NCBI GenBank assembly: GCA_947176965.1
Contig: CAMWSU010000007.1
Location: 1 to 59,100 of the forward strand
Length of the DNA stretch: 59,100 nucleotides
Direction of reading: 5' to 3'
Source: an uncultured Lachnospiraceae bacterium
Lineage (GTDB): Bacteria > Bacillota > Clostridia > Lachnospirales > Lachnospiraceae
Position 1 is the first letter of the stretch. Each line of letters begins with the position of its first letter. Below the pieces are notes generated by a model. That model searched no databases. It worked only from the letters and a program-made list of their open reading frames with translations, and had not been told where the DNA came from. This document shows positions 33,879-42,842 of this stretch, piece by piece. The position numbers were made by a program, and so were the translations under genes.

Positions 33879-34519
33879 ACGGTTTCAATGTATTCCGTTT
33901 CCGTCAACTCCGAAAACTTGTTCCGAATCCGGCGGATAAGCTCGGTAATGACACGACTGTCACCTTCTGCATCATAGCCGCATACCTTCTCATAAATCCG
34001 TTCTTTGTCAAATACGATTCCCGGATTTGCGGACAAAAATGCAATGAGCCGGTATTCTGCCTTTGTCAGATCCAAATGATCATCGCCGATTTGTACGGTT
34101 TTTGCCGCGTAATCAATGGCAAGCTCTCCCTGAAAATGATATTCTGAGCGACTGCTGCGCCGCTCTTCGCGTTTTAGATGAGCGGTGATTCTTGCTTCGA
34201 GTTCCTTTAAGCTGAAGGGCTTTGTGATATAGTCATCGCCGCCCGAGAGCAATCCGTTTACCTTGTCATCCTCCTCCACCTTTGCCGTCAAAAACAAAAT
34301 AGGGCAGGGTACCTTATCACGGATTAGGCGGCACACCTCCAGACCGTCCATCTGCGGCATATTGATGTCAAGAAGGATGATGTCCGGGGGCGTCTTAAGT
34401 TTTTGCAGCGCCTCCGCGCCGTCTTCGGCGGTCATGATTTCATAATGCTTCATTTCAAAATAGCTTCGGAGCATGGTAAGAAGCTCCTTGTCGTCATCGA
34501 CGATCAGCAATTTGTTCAT
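33848..34519 (-). CDS. OmpR family response regulator
   Basis: 223 residues from the ATG at 34519. The receiver domain has D8-D10 and phospho-acceptor D51 in ILLDINMPQMDG and the conserved ITKPF lysine. The winged-helix effector domain ends TEYIETVWGMGYRWIK. It is first in the operon with the histidine kinase and is divergent from spoIIID. Confidence 0.94.
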   Translation of the reverse strand: MNKLLIVDDDKELLTMLRSYFEMKHYEIMTAEDGAEALQKLKTPPDIILLDINMPQMDGLEVCRLIRDKVPCPILFLTAKVEEDDKVNGLLSGGDDYITKPFSLKELEARITAHLKREERRSSRSEYHFQGELAIDYAAKTVQIGDDHLDLTKAEYRLIAFLSANPGIVFDKERIYEKVCGYDAEGDSRVITELIRRIRNKFSELTETEYIETVWGMGYRWIK

Positions 34520-34636
34520 GGTTGTGAATACCTCTGCGATTTTTATCATTTCGGTTGATTTCGCCGGAAATGTCAGGTGTCGCTGTTTCCCGTTTTCTTT
34601 TTACAGTATACTATAAAAGACAACAAAATCACAATC

Positions 34637-34663
34637 ATATCCCCTCGCGGACGCTCATACATT
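34637..34663 (+). promoter_or_regulatory. Sigma-E-type sporulation promoter of spoIIID
   Basis: ATA (34637-34639), 16 bp, CATACATT (34656-34663) fits the mother-cell sigma-E consensus (ATA, 16-17 bp, CATACANT). It lies 30 nt upstream of the TTG start. spoIIID is a known sigma-E target in B. subtilis. Confidence 0.75.
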
Positions 34664-34693
34664 GTAAAAAAGTATTGCAGGGGGGCTTCTTGC

Positions 34694-34912
34694 TTGAAGG
34701 ATTATATTGAGGAGCGCGCAATGGAGATCGCGGGCTATATCATTGATACGAATGCGACCGTCAGACAGGCCGCAAAGCAGTTCGGAATTTCGAAATCAAC
34801 CGTACATAGTGATGTAACAAAAAGGAATGGTTTGCGTGGAAGACAAAATAGAAAAGTAGTAATGGAGTTGGTATATGAAAATGGAGGAGTCACAAATTTA
34901 AGGAATGATTAA
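34694..34912 (+). CDS. spoIIID: spoIIID, 5' part (codons 1-38) interrupted by a 12.3-kb element
   Basis: Starts at TTG 34694 after AGGGGGG. It encodes MKDYIEERAMEIAGYII, TVRQAAKQFGISKSTVH, closely matching SpoIIID, the mother-cell DNA-binding regulator of sporulation. Homology stops after His38, inside the helix-turn-helix. The remaining 34 codons (SDVTKRNGLRG and on, stop at 34912) belong to the inserted element. The missing residues 39-93 are encoded at 47090-47257. As it stands the product would be a non-functional 72-residue chimera. Confidence 0.93.
   Translation: MKDYIEERAMEIAGYIIDTNATVRQAAKQFGISKSTVHSDVTKRNGLRGRQNRKVVMELVYENGGVTNLRND
34799..34817 (+). other. Left recombination site of the spoIIID element
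   Basis: ACCGTACATA (34799-34808) matches ACCATACATA at the right end in 9 of 10 positions, and flanking bases (CA before; GA and TAACA after) also agree. The shared TACATA (34803-34808) contains the crossover. The site includes an imperfect inverted repeat GTACAT / ATGTAAC, as expected for a serine recombinase attachment site. Confidence 0.8.
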
Positions 34913-34928
34913 GCAAGCATAAGGGTAA

Positions 34929-34974
34929 TAAAGTGTAGGACTTTAGCATGATTCAAGGTTCTGCACTTTTATTT
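34929..34974 (+). terminator. Terminator-like hairpin at the element's left end
   Basis: AAAGTG-AG-AC-TT pairs with AAGGTTCTGCACTTTT, followed by ATTTTTG. It would end the transcript of the interrupted spoIIID chimera. The stem is imperfect. Confidence 0.5.
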
Positions 34975-35174
34975 TTGCTTGACAGAGTAGATAGTTAAAA
35001 AAGCAAATATTGGTTTTGTTTGTTCATGAGACTTAAGGTAAGTGAATATATATAAAAATTTTGTAAAAATATGTGTAAATTTATCTAAATATATAGTATA
35101 CTATAACATAAAGACTATTTCGCCAAATAAAATTTTTTTGTTGAAAATAAAAGTTTAGATTTGTGAGGTATATT

Positions 35175-36563
35175 ATGTTATCAAGAAATCATAGTTATTT
35201 TTTTATTCCGTTTAAAGTAAAAAGTATAGATAGGTGGAAAAAACAAATCGAATCAAAAGTTTACATAAAAAAAGACGGGAGAGAATTTGTAGCTTGGAAA
35301 GAGATTGTTGATCCGATAGCGATTCACCTAATGAAATTTATCAATACTGGGATAGGATATAGAACAGAACGACACTGCGCTTATAAATTAATGGATAAGA
35401 GAGCATATGGTTTACCATATACAAATAAGCGTGACAAACTTCTCAATTGCACTATAAATTATAAAGGCCAACTGAAAGAGTTTGAGATTGATATATGTAA
35501 TGTCAGAATTCATTGTTTTGGAACTCGCGTTGGCTTTTTGGTTTATGATATATGGTATTCCCAAAATATGGGTTATAATGACATAATCGAATTCAATTAT
35601 TTATTTAGCAAAGTCGGAAGATCAACTTTACTAATTGAGGATGCGGATACGTTAGATAATATTGAGGGTTGCACTTACTTATATAAATTATCAAAAGAAA
35701 TAATTGGCAATGGCCTTGAGGATGAAGTGGAATTATTCTTTAATTCTCCTAATTATATAAAGATGGAAAGCAATATATTTTGTGTATATTGTGATGAAGA
35801 AAAAAAAGATATTAATAATAAGTTATTCCATTTATGTCATTCTTATACAAAGGAATATGAATATAATATGAAGAATATGGATGAGGATTTTCGTTTATAT
35901 CATCCATATCATTATATACATTGGGGATATTGTCAAAGTGGAATATCGTGTGTTTATTATGATGTATGTGATTTTACACATAACGATTTTGATGGAAAGT
36001 TACAAAATGATTATTATTTTATGTATTTAATATTGTTACATCAACGTTATATGTTGTTATCCCTTATGAGCGAAATAATGAATTGTAGGAGTGATGACTC
36101 AGAAGAATGGGGAAGAATTCAACGTGGTTTTACTATATATCGACTGGAATATTCATTTTGTGTTGTTTCTGACGAAATGCCCTATAACAGAATCTATAAG
36201 GATATGCGGGAAATTTTAATGATAAATGAGTTTGAAAATAGTTTAAAGGATATATCGGATCGTATGCATATGATGAAAAGAGAAGAACAACATGAAATAG
36301 AAGAAACATCAGCCAACCTTAGGGGATGGCGAACAGATAATGCATTAGGACTTTTGTCATTGTTAACAGTATTTTCAGCAGCTATTGACACCACGGATTT
36401 AATCAATATGTGGTTATTAAAAGAAGAAAAAGGAGTGAGGGTTTTATGGCCACATTGTATTGCCTATGCAGTTATTGGATTTGTTGCAATGTTTGTTCTC
36501 AAAGTTTTGATATGTAGTTATTTGGACTATAGAAAAAAGATAAACAGAAAGGAAAATAAATAG
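35175..36563 (+). CDS. Hypothetical protein with two C-terminal membrane segments
   Basis: 462 residues from ATG 35175 (TGAGG upstream). Not recognised. A large N-terminal soluble region (about 1-390) rich in Tyr, Asp and Cys is followed by a helical linker and two transmembrane segments (about 398-420, GLLSLLTVFSAAIDTTDLI; and 432-454), an arrangement reminiscent of CorA-like channels. It is immediately followed, with no gap, by the NTPase/HD gene and is AT-rich. As part of a two-gene cassette on a mobile element it may be the membrane effector of a defence system; this is inference. Confidence 0.75.
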   Translation: MLSRNHSYFFIPFKVKSIDRWKKQIESKVYIKKDGREFVAWKEIVDPIAIHLMKFINTGIGYRTERHCAYKLMDKRAYGLPYTNKRDKLLNCTINYKGQLKEFEIDICNVRIHCFGTRVGFLVYDIWYSQNMGYNDIIEFNYLFSKVGRSTLLIEDADTLDNIEGCTYLYKLSKEIIGNGLEDEVELFFNSPNYIKMESNIFCVYCDEEKKDINNKLFHLCHSYTKEYEYNMKNMDEDFRLYHPYHYIHWGYCQSGISCVYYDVCDFTHNDFDGKLQNDYYFMYLILLHQRYMLLSLMSEIMNCRSDDSEEWGRIQRGFTIYRLEYSFCVVSDEMPYNRIYKDMREILMINEFENSLKDISDRMHMMKREEQHEIEETSANLRGWRTDNALGLLSLLTVFSAAIDTTDLINMWLLKEEKGVRVLWPHCIAYAVIGFVAMFVLKVLICSYLDYRKKINRKENK

Positions 36564-39554
36564 ATGATGATGGATTATAGTAGGTTAAATAATAGTTTGG
36601 ATAAAATGGAAAAAATAATGGGGATAACGAATAAAAAGATGAATTTTGATGCCGTTATTATAGAGTGTGACCCCGATTATGCGGTAATTAAGGCGAGAAA
36701 AATCGTTGAGGCAATATGTAGATATTTGGTTATTACTAATCGACTTATCAAGGATAGTAACTCTATTAGAAACGCTACAATAGATGTTTATTTGCGGCAG
36801 TATTTACGTACGAGGGACGATCTCTTTCCTAAAAGTATTGTTATAAATATTGAGACAATTCAAAAGTATGGAAATTATGGTGGACATTTTCAAACGGGCG
36901 ATTCTATTTCGGAACAGGATTTAACCACATGCCTAAGCGCATTAACTGCTTTGCTTGATTGGTTTAATAATGAATATGATTTGGCGCCGGTAATAAATCC
37001 AGAGATGCTTTTTACACCTAACATATATTCAGAAATTGGCAATAGAAGTGAAAATAAAGAAAAAAAGGATGACCTAAACAAGGTTAGTGTAGCAGTTTCT
37101 CACAATGATGATGTTACACGTGAAGAGATAGTCATGATTATTAAAAAACTATCTTTTAAATTTGCATATAATATTTATGAGCGCATTAACACGGAATCTC
37201 AGTATAATCAATTTTATAATCTTGCAAATAAGATGTTTAAAAATTCTGTCGAGATATATAGTCATGGAAAGCTAATTAAAGATGTAGATGATAAGATAGA
37301 GTATATTATTAAACAATTAACATCTGGACAGAGAATCATTCAGGTCAAGGGTCTTCCTGGTACTGGGAAAAATATGATTTTGCAATTAGCATTTTATAAA
37401 ATGCTAAAAGAATTTGAAGAAAATAATAGTCATTTTATACCATTATATGTGTCGGTGAACTATTATGAGCAAATGATATATGAAATGGAAGATGTTAATC
37501 ATCAGATAAGAAATATTTTAAATAATGATTTAGCAGACTATATTGAATATGTAAAAGTTAATAAGGATGTAAAACCTATTCTTTTTATTGATGCAATACG
37601 GGAGCATCAGATTTCCGATGTGATAGTAGAAAATATTTTAAATGAAATAATAAAACCGATTGGAAGAGCTAGCCGCATAATTTCGATTGATTCTGGATTA
37701 GTAAAGAACAAAGCAAGACTCAAAAAGGTGATAACGGTAGCCTCTGGAGATGATGGTAGTTGCTCTTTTATTGTTAAGCCAATACCCATTAATAATAAAG
37801 TTGTGGTAATGGAGTTTATAGATTGTGTTTTAAAAATGTATGATTACGAAAAGAGCCCGGGAGAAATTTATGAAGCAGCAAAAAGTTTAAAATATTCGGA
37901 ATTAGATATTTTTCTTGTTAGATTATTGACTAAAGAAATGTTTCATAGCCTATATTTTGACAATGTGAGCATAAGTGAAATGTATGAAAAAATGGCATTA
38001 GCTGAATTGTCGGGTGATGAACAACAGTTGCTGAATGTTTCTGAAAAGATTTTCAATTATATATTCATTAATTCGTATAAATTTGGCGATAAAGAGAAAT
38101 CTGGTGCAATGTGGATGTTAGCACATAAACATCAATCTTTTATGGAATTTTTAATTGCTTTTTATTTTATATCCAGAATAAAGGAATATGAAAGTTCTGA
38201 GGATTATTATTTCTTTCAGGTGATGTTAACGTTTAGGTCAAATCAATTCGTTGATACTTTCATACAAAATGACTATTCTTTGCAGGAGATAATGGTTTCG
38301 TTTATAAACGATAAATATGAAGTATTTAATATTCATCAAAAAAGTAATGCGGCATATTGGATGGGAAAAATTACATACAAAAATCTATCCAATATTGCGC
38401 TTAAGTTTTTGACAAGTGAATTTAGTAAATTAAAAATGCAAGTAAAAGCTAATAATAAAAATGTTCAGGAAAATTTGGATAATCATTTTCTTTTTAGAGC
38501 AATATGTATGGGGCTCTTAGCGCATGGACAAGCTAATATGCTTGACGAATATCTATGTATTGTGATAACAAATGATATTGCAAATGCACTTAATCGTGGT
38601 ACGACAATGGAGTATTATGGGGATGCATTTCAAATGGCAGCGCATAATACATATTATTTAGATACTGATTTATGTATCGGGGAGAGAGCATTAATAGAAC
38701 TGTCTGAAAGAATAGAAGCATCTTTATATATGGAAAAGGGTAAATTTGTTGAACATAATTTGTTAACAATGCTTTCAATTATACAGGCACGAATTCAAAA
38801 TAAAAGTAAGAAATTGAAGTTTGATATAATTCCGTATATTAATAAAGCTTTGAAATATTTGGAAGTGTATAAAACAAAACCTCAAAATGTTGCTTCTTCT
38901 AAAATTATAATATATTTTGACAGTATAAAGGAAGACCTGGAAAGCTATCTGAGAGTGGACCAATTTGATGTTGCACCTTTGGTTTACAATAAATATAGGG
39001 GTCTAAAAGATGTGAAACGTAAGCAATGGGTGAAACATGATATATATGATCCGGAAAGTGTGTCAGAGCATAGTTTTAGTGCATGGTTAATGGCAGCGTT
39101 ATTTTTGCCTGAAGAATATAATGTTGATGGTTATATCAAAAAGGAAATATTAGATATGATAATGATTCATGATATGGCGGAAGCTGAATTGGGAGATGGG
39201 GTTTTGCCATTAAATGAGCCAACTAGTGTGTTGGAAAGTCATAATTATGTTATGAAAAAACTATTTCTTAAAGGAACTTATCCGGATATCGCGAATTTGA
39301 CTTACTATTATAATGTATGGACGGGATATTATAATGGTATAAATATTAATGCAAAAGTAGCAAGAGATGTGAATCTGATTCAGACAGTGTATACGTTTTT
39401 AGAGTATTATTGCCGCTATAGAGAAAAATTTACACATAATGATTTAAAAAGTTGGATGGCTGAAAAAGATAATTTAATCACAGATATAGGATATGAACTA
39501 TTTGGACGCCTTATTACAGATAATTCAGATTTCACAGATATCTTAAAAGAGTAA
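36564..39554 (+). CDS. DUF4145-like / P-loop NTPase / HD-domain protein
   Basis: 996 residues. Residues about 28-145 resemble DUF4145-type HEPN-like helices. Walker A is GLPGTGKN (263-270) and a probable Walker B is PILFIDA (338-344), as in STAND or NACHT-like NTPases. A helical region (500-800) follows, then a C-terminal HD phosphohydrolase-like domain with likely metal ligands H836 (VSEHS), H869-D870 (IHDMAE) and D935. Its ATG abuts the stop of the previous gene. The combination of sensor-like, NTPase and nucleotide-hydrolase domains with a membrane partner suggests antiphage function; no such named system is recognised. Confidence 0.75.
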   Translation: MMMDYSRLNNSLDKMEKIMGITNKKMNFDAVIIECDPDYAVIKARKIVEAICRYLVITNRLIKDSNSIRNATIDVYLRQYLRTRDDLFPKSIVINIETIQKYGNYGGHFQTGDSISEQDLTTCLSALTALLDWFNNEYDLAPVINPEMLFTPNIYSEIGNRSENKEKKDDLNKVSVAVSHNDDVTREEIVMIIKKLSFKFAYNIYERINTESQYNQFYNLANKMFKNSVEIYSHGKLIKDVDDKIEYIIKQLTSGQRIIQVKGLPGTGKNMILQLAFYKMLKEFEENNSHFIPLYVSVNYYEQMIYEMEDVNHQIRNILNNDLADYIEYVKVNKDVKPILFIDAIREHQISDVIVENILNEIIKPIGRASRIISIDSGLVKNKARLKKVITVASGDDGSCSFIVKPIPINNKVVVMEFIDCVLKMYDYEKSPGEIYEAAKSLKYSELDIFLVRLLTKEMFHSLYFDNVSISEMYEKMALAELSGDEQQLLNVSEKIFNYIFINSYKFGDKEKSGAMWMLAHKHQSFMEFLIAFYFISRIKEYESSEDYYFFQVMLTFRSNQFVDTFIQNDYSLQEIMVSFINDKYEVFNIHQKSNAAYWMGKITYKNLSNIALKFLTSEFSKLKMQVKANNKNVQENLDNHFLFRAICMGLLAHGQANMLDEYLCIVITNDIANALNRGTTMEYYGDAFQMAAHNTYYLDTDLCIGERALIELSERIEASLYMEKGKFVEHNLLTMLSIIQARIQNKSKKLKFDIIPYINKALKYLEVYKTKPQNVASSKIIIYFDSIKEDLESYLRVDQFDVAPLVYNKYRGLKDVKRKQWVKHDIYDPESVSEHSFSAWLMAALFLPEEYNVDGYIKKEILDMIMIHDMAEAELGDGVLPLNEPTSVLESHNYVMKKLFLKGTYPDIANLTYYYNVWTGYYNGININAKVARDVNLIQTVYTFLEYYCRYREKFTHNDLKSWMAEKDNLITDIGYELFGRLITDNSDFTDILKE

Positions 39555-39608
39555 TTACATTTTGGGAGTTAACAAATGTTAATATGTAGTGAGTAGCATT
39601 TAGTCATA

Positions 39609-39660
39609 ACCTCTCAGAGCACTTTATATTATGCAAAAAAGTATTCTGAGAGGGTTTTTC
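39609..39660 (+). terminator. Terminator of the two-gene cassette
   Basis: ACCTCTCAGA and TCTGAGAGGGT form the outer stem, with an inner CACTTT/AAGTAT pairing, followed by TTTTTC. Confidence 0.8.
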
Positions 39661-39692
39661 TAGAATTGGGATTCTGACATTTTCTTGATGGG

Positions 39693-39905
39693 GGTGCGGA
39701 CATAAAGTTGGACAAATCAGACTACTAATCCAAGACTTCGCCGATATTCCAATGGACTCATGCTTCCTAATGATGTCTTGATCCGTTTTTCGTTATTCCA
39801 GATCAGGTAATTGTTGAGGGTTTCTATGAACTGCGGGATGCTTATGCCGTTCCAGTTCTGGTTATAAAACATCTCGTTTTTTACGCGTCTAAATACCCTT
39901 CACAA
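39693..39905 (-). mobile_element. IS3-family transposase 3' remnant
   Basis: On the minus strand, from about 39905 to the stop at 39717, the frame reads VKNEMFYNQNWNGIS, FIETLNNYLIWNNEKRIK, SLGSMSPLEYRRSLGLVV. This is the C-terminus of an IS3-family OrfB (integrase core). It is followed by what looks like an IS end (about 39693-39716). The rest of the IS is gone. Confidence 0.8.
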
Positions 39906-39975
39906 GCGGAATGATCCGGTGAGCAACCTTTCCCTGACATGGAACGGTGATAAAGATTTAGTAGAGGAAGGGTAA

Positions 39976-40716
39976 ATGGTGTACGATAATTTAGCGGGCT
40001 TTATACAAAAAGTACCAAATTTTGTAAATAAGGCATCAAGCGAAATGATTGTTTACTTTGCTTATTATTGTTTGTCTTGTGAAAGTATGAAACAATTTAA
40101 AACAAGACAGATTGAGGATTGCTTTGAAGCATTAAGTATAAAATCTTATTCTAATGTTGCAGCGCATTTACGAGATCACGCCAAAGGCCGAGATTCATTT
40201 TTCATTAAAGGTAAAGATGGATATTCATTACAAAGGAATTTATCGGATAGGATTAAAAAAGAATTAGATGAGGATTTTGAAGTGATTGTAACCGATGAGA
40301 TGTTGCCATTAGACATCTTGGACATGGCGCCATATTATATTCGACGCATTGCAAAACAGATGAATCAATGTTTTGAATGTCATTTATATGATGCCACATT
40401 GGTGATGATGAGGAAACTCGTTGAAACACTGATTATTGAATGCTTTGAAAGATATAGCATAGATGTAACTACAAAGATAATGCATGGCAATTTTATTATC
40501 TGAGCGACTTAATCTCTAGATTTATTTCGTCTGATAAATGGAATGTGAGTAAGAATTTGGAGTCTAGTGTAAAAAAGTAAAAAATATGGTGACTTAAGTG
40601 CACATAATAGGCGTTTTTTGGCAAAGAAGAGTGACATGGAAGAATTTAAATTTGAGTTGCGTCAAATAGTTCAAGAGATTATTCTTATAATTGATTATCC
40701 GAATTGGAATAAGTAG
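39976..40716 (+). pseudogene. Frameshifted island-associated gene, function unknown
   Basis: An intact frame gives 175 residues to 40503 (DILDMAPYYIRRIAKQMNQCFECHLYDA, TLVMMRKLVETLIIECFER). Homology-like sequence continues in another frame after one missing base near 40491 (YLSDLISRFISSDKWNVSKN). A second shift near 40580 gives KKYGDLSAHNRRFLAKKSDMEEF..., ending at the TAG 40714-40716. The reconstructed protein would be about 246 residues. The family is unknown to me; the helix-rich tail resembles DUF4145-like proteins. Confidence 0.65.
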
Positions 40717-40841
40717 CAATGATAAAAAGATGTTTTCCGAGATTTTAAGAATTAAGGTGAAATTGTTAGACAAGGTGTTTTAAAAAATATGTAAAACTAC
40801 CTTGTTCTGATATGAGAGTTTCGATTATTGAATAGGTAGAT

Positions 40842-41020
40842 AAAAGCCAGACAGAAATATATGGATTGAATATTGACGGTCTGATTTCCAAACTTAAACT
40901 GAATCATAAAATTGGCGGTTCTAGAAAAGAAATAGAAGATATTGCGGATGTCAGTGAGATGACTAACACTCAGCTAAAATGCATTATTCAGGAGATAGAG
41001 ATGGACAAGGAGGGAAACAT
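40842..41020 (+). pseudogene. Remnant of a second large serine recombinase
   Basis: The segment reproduces the coiled-coil and C-terminal region of the 45442 recombinase at DNA and protein level: KARQKYM, LISxxxLNxxIGGSxKEIE, then EDIADVSEMTNTQLKCIIQ, MDKEGN. An internal deletion joins two similar GAAAT-GAA stretches. It shows that a related recombinase once lay here. Confidence 0.8.
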
Positions 41021-41357
41021 TTTTCACAAAAAGTCTTGCATGATCCCTGATATAAAAGGTATGATAAAAAATGAATGCCGGTCAGTGCTTCCTTAGATAC
41101 TGAAAAAGCAGAAAGCCGATTTATTTCATGATAGTCATATATTTGTTCCCTTTTGTTGATAACGGCAGATTTTACCTATGCGTGGTCTTATGAAACAGCG
41201 GTCGTTTTATGTAATTTTGTGCCGATTCATTACGATATATTTCTTTTTCGGAAATAATATGGTAAACTGTCAAGGGGCGCGATGACATGGGATATACTTG
41301 CAATTTGCAGTAATATACCTGAATTTTCAGCACCTGAAAGTGTGTAGTGAAGATGAG

Positions 41358-42650
41358 ATGAAGACGAAATTTAGAACAAGCTACTTTTATTGGACTTTGC
41401 TCAAACTGAATCTGTTACCGCTTATCTTATTGACGTTAGTGATCACTGCGTTCAGTGCCACCCGATTTGCGGACTCCATGAATGCGGAAGCGAAAAATGG
41501 TCTGGTGAACTTGTGCCATACGGTGAACATTTTATTTGATTCGGTCTATGAGGGAGATTATCATATCATTCGCGAGGGGGACGATGTACATTTAATGAAA
41601 GGAACCCATCGGCTGAACGGTAATTTCGCGATCGTTGATCATATCAAGGAACAGACCGGTGTTGATATCACGATTTTTTGTCAGGATACCCGTATACTCA
41701 CGACGGTTCAAACAGACGGTGAGGTCCGCGCGAGCGGAACAAAGGCAAATAGCAGAGTGGTTGAGGATGTAATAAGGGGCGGCCATCCGCAGTTTTATTC
41801 GAGTATGCTGGTTGAGGGCGTCCGGTATTTTTCCTATTATGAACCGCTTTATGCGGCTGACGGAACGTGTGTCGGCATGATTTTTTGCGGGAAACCGTCC
41901 AAAGAGGTGGAGAGGCTTGTCTTCATTTCAATCATTCCGATCATTGTATTCGGGATTGTCACGATGTTGGTGGTATTTTTTATAACGCTCCGGTTTTCAG
42001 ATCGGCTTGTTGTAGCAATTCGGAAAACGGAATCCTTTTTGGAAACGATCGCTAATGGTGATCTTCATACGGAATTTGATCAGGATGTTTTGGCGCGTAA
42101 GGATGAACTGGGTGATATGGGGCGTTATCTGATCAGGATGCAGAAATCGCTTCAAGAGTTGGTGGAGCAGGATATTCTTACCGGATTATACAATCGCAGA
42201 AGCGGCGAAAACCTGCTGAGGCAGGCACGTGAAAGGTATCGGAAAGAAGAGATTCCGTTTTGCGTCGCGATCGGCGATATTGATCATTTTAAGAAGGTCA
42301 ATGATACATACGGTCATGAAGGCGGCGACGTGGCGCTCGCGGAGATTTCGGCGCGGATCAAAGAACATATGCAGGGAAAGGGATTTGTCGCCCGATGGGG
42401 AGGCGAAGAAGTCCTTTTGGTATATCATAATGTGCGGTTAGGTACAGCGGTTTCCTATTTGCAAGAATTGATGGAAGAAATTCGCGCCCATCGCATTCAC
42501 TATGGGGATACGGTGCTCAGCATCACGATGACATTCGGTATTACAGAAGGGAATGCGGGGAAGGTCGAACATATTGTTCGCGATGCGGACGCAAAGTTGT
42601 ACGAGGGGAAAAACAGCGGTCGGAACAAAATTGTATATGAGATGACATGA
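41358..42650 (+). CDS. Membrane diguanylate cyclase with Cache sensor
   Basis: 430 residues from ATG 41358 (the frame opens at 41298 without a good signal). Two membrane segments (about 14-34 and 182-205) enclose a single Cache-type sensor (GGHPQFYSSMLVEGVRYFSYYEPL). A HAMP and a GGDEF domain follow (DILTGLYNRRSGE; GDIDHFKKVNDTYGHEGGD). The active-site loop reads RWGGEEVL, so the fifth GGDEF position is Val. It probably makes cyclic di-GMP in response to an external ligand. GC resembles the host rather than the AT-rich cargo. Confidence 0.9.
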   Translation: MKTKFRTSYFYWTLLKLNLLPLILLTLVITAFSATRFADSMNAEAKNGLVNLCHTVNILFDSVYEGDYHIIREGDDVHLMKGTHRLNGNFAIVDHIKEQTGVDITIFCQDTRILTTVQTDGEVRASGTKANSRVVEDVIRGGHPQFYSSMLVEGVRYFSYYEPLYAADGTCVGMIFCGKPSKEVERLVFISIIPIIVFGIVTMLVVFFITLRFSDRLVVAIRKTESFLETIANGDLHTEFDQDVLARKDELGDMGRYLIRMQKSLQELVEQDILTGLYNRRSGENLLRQARERYRKEEIPFCVAIGDIDHFKKVNDTYGHEGGDVALAEISARIKEHMQGKGFVARWGGEEVLLVYHNVRLGTAVSYLQELMEEIRAHRIHYGDTVLSITMTFGITEGNAGKVEHIVRDADAKLYEGKNSGRNKIVYEMT

Positions 42651-42681
42651 AAAAAGCATGGGTTTGGTCCCATGCTTTTTT
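42649..42681 (+). terminator. Terminator after the diguanylate cyclase
   Basis: AAAAAAGCATGGG, loop TTTGG, TCCCATGCTTTTTT. Confidence 0.9.
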
Positions 42682-42842
42682 CAATGGATGGGAGGGGAGA
42701 CGATATCAAAAAGAAACGGGTGGAAATCCGGGAGTGCTTTTTATAAAATTCAAGAAAGAAAAGAGAAAACCGCAAGAAATGATAATACAGCAGAAGTAAC
42801 CGGGGGTATAATATCCATATCAGAATTGAAAGGCGGTTAAGA

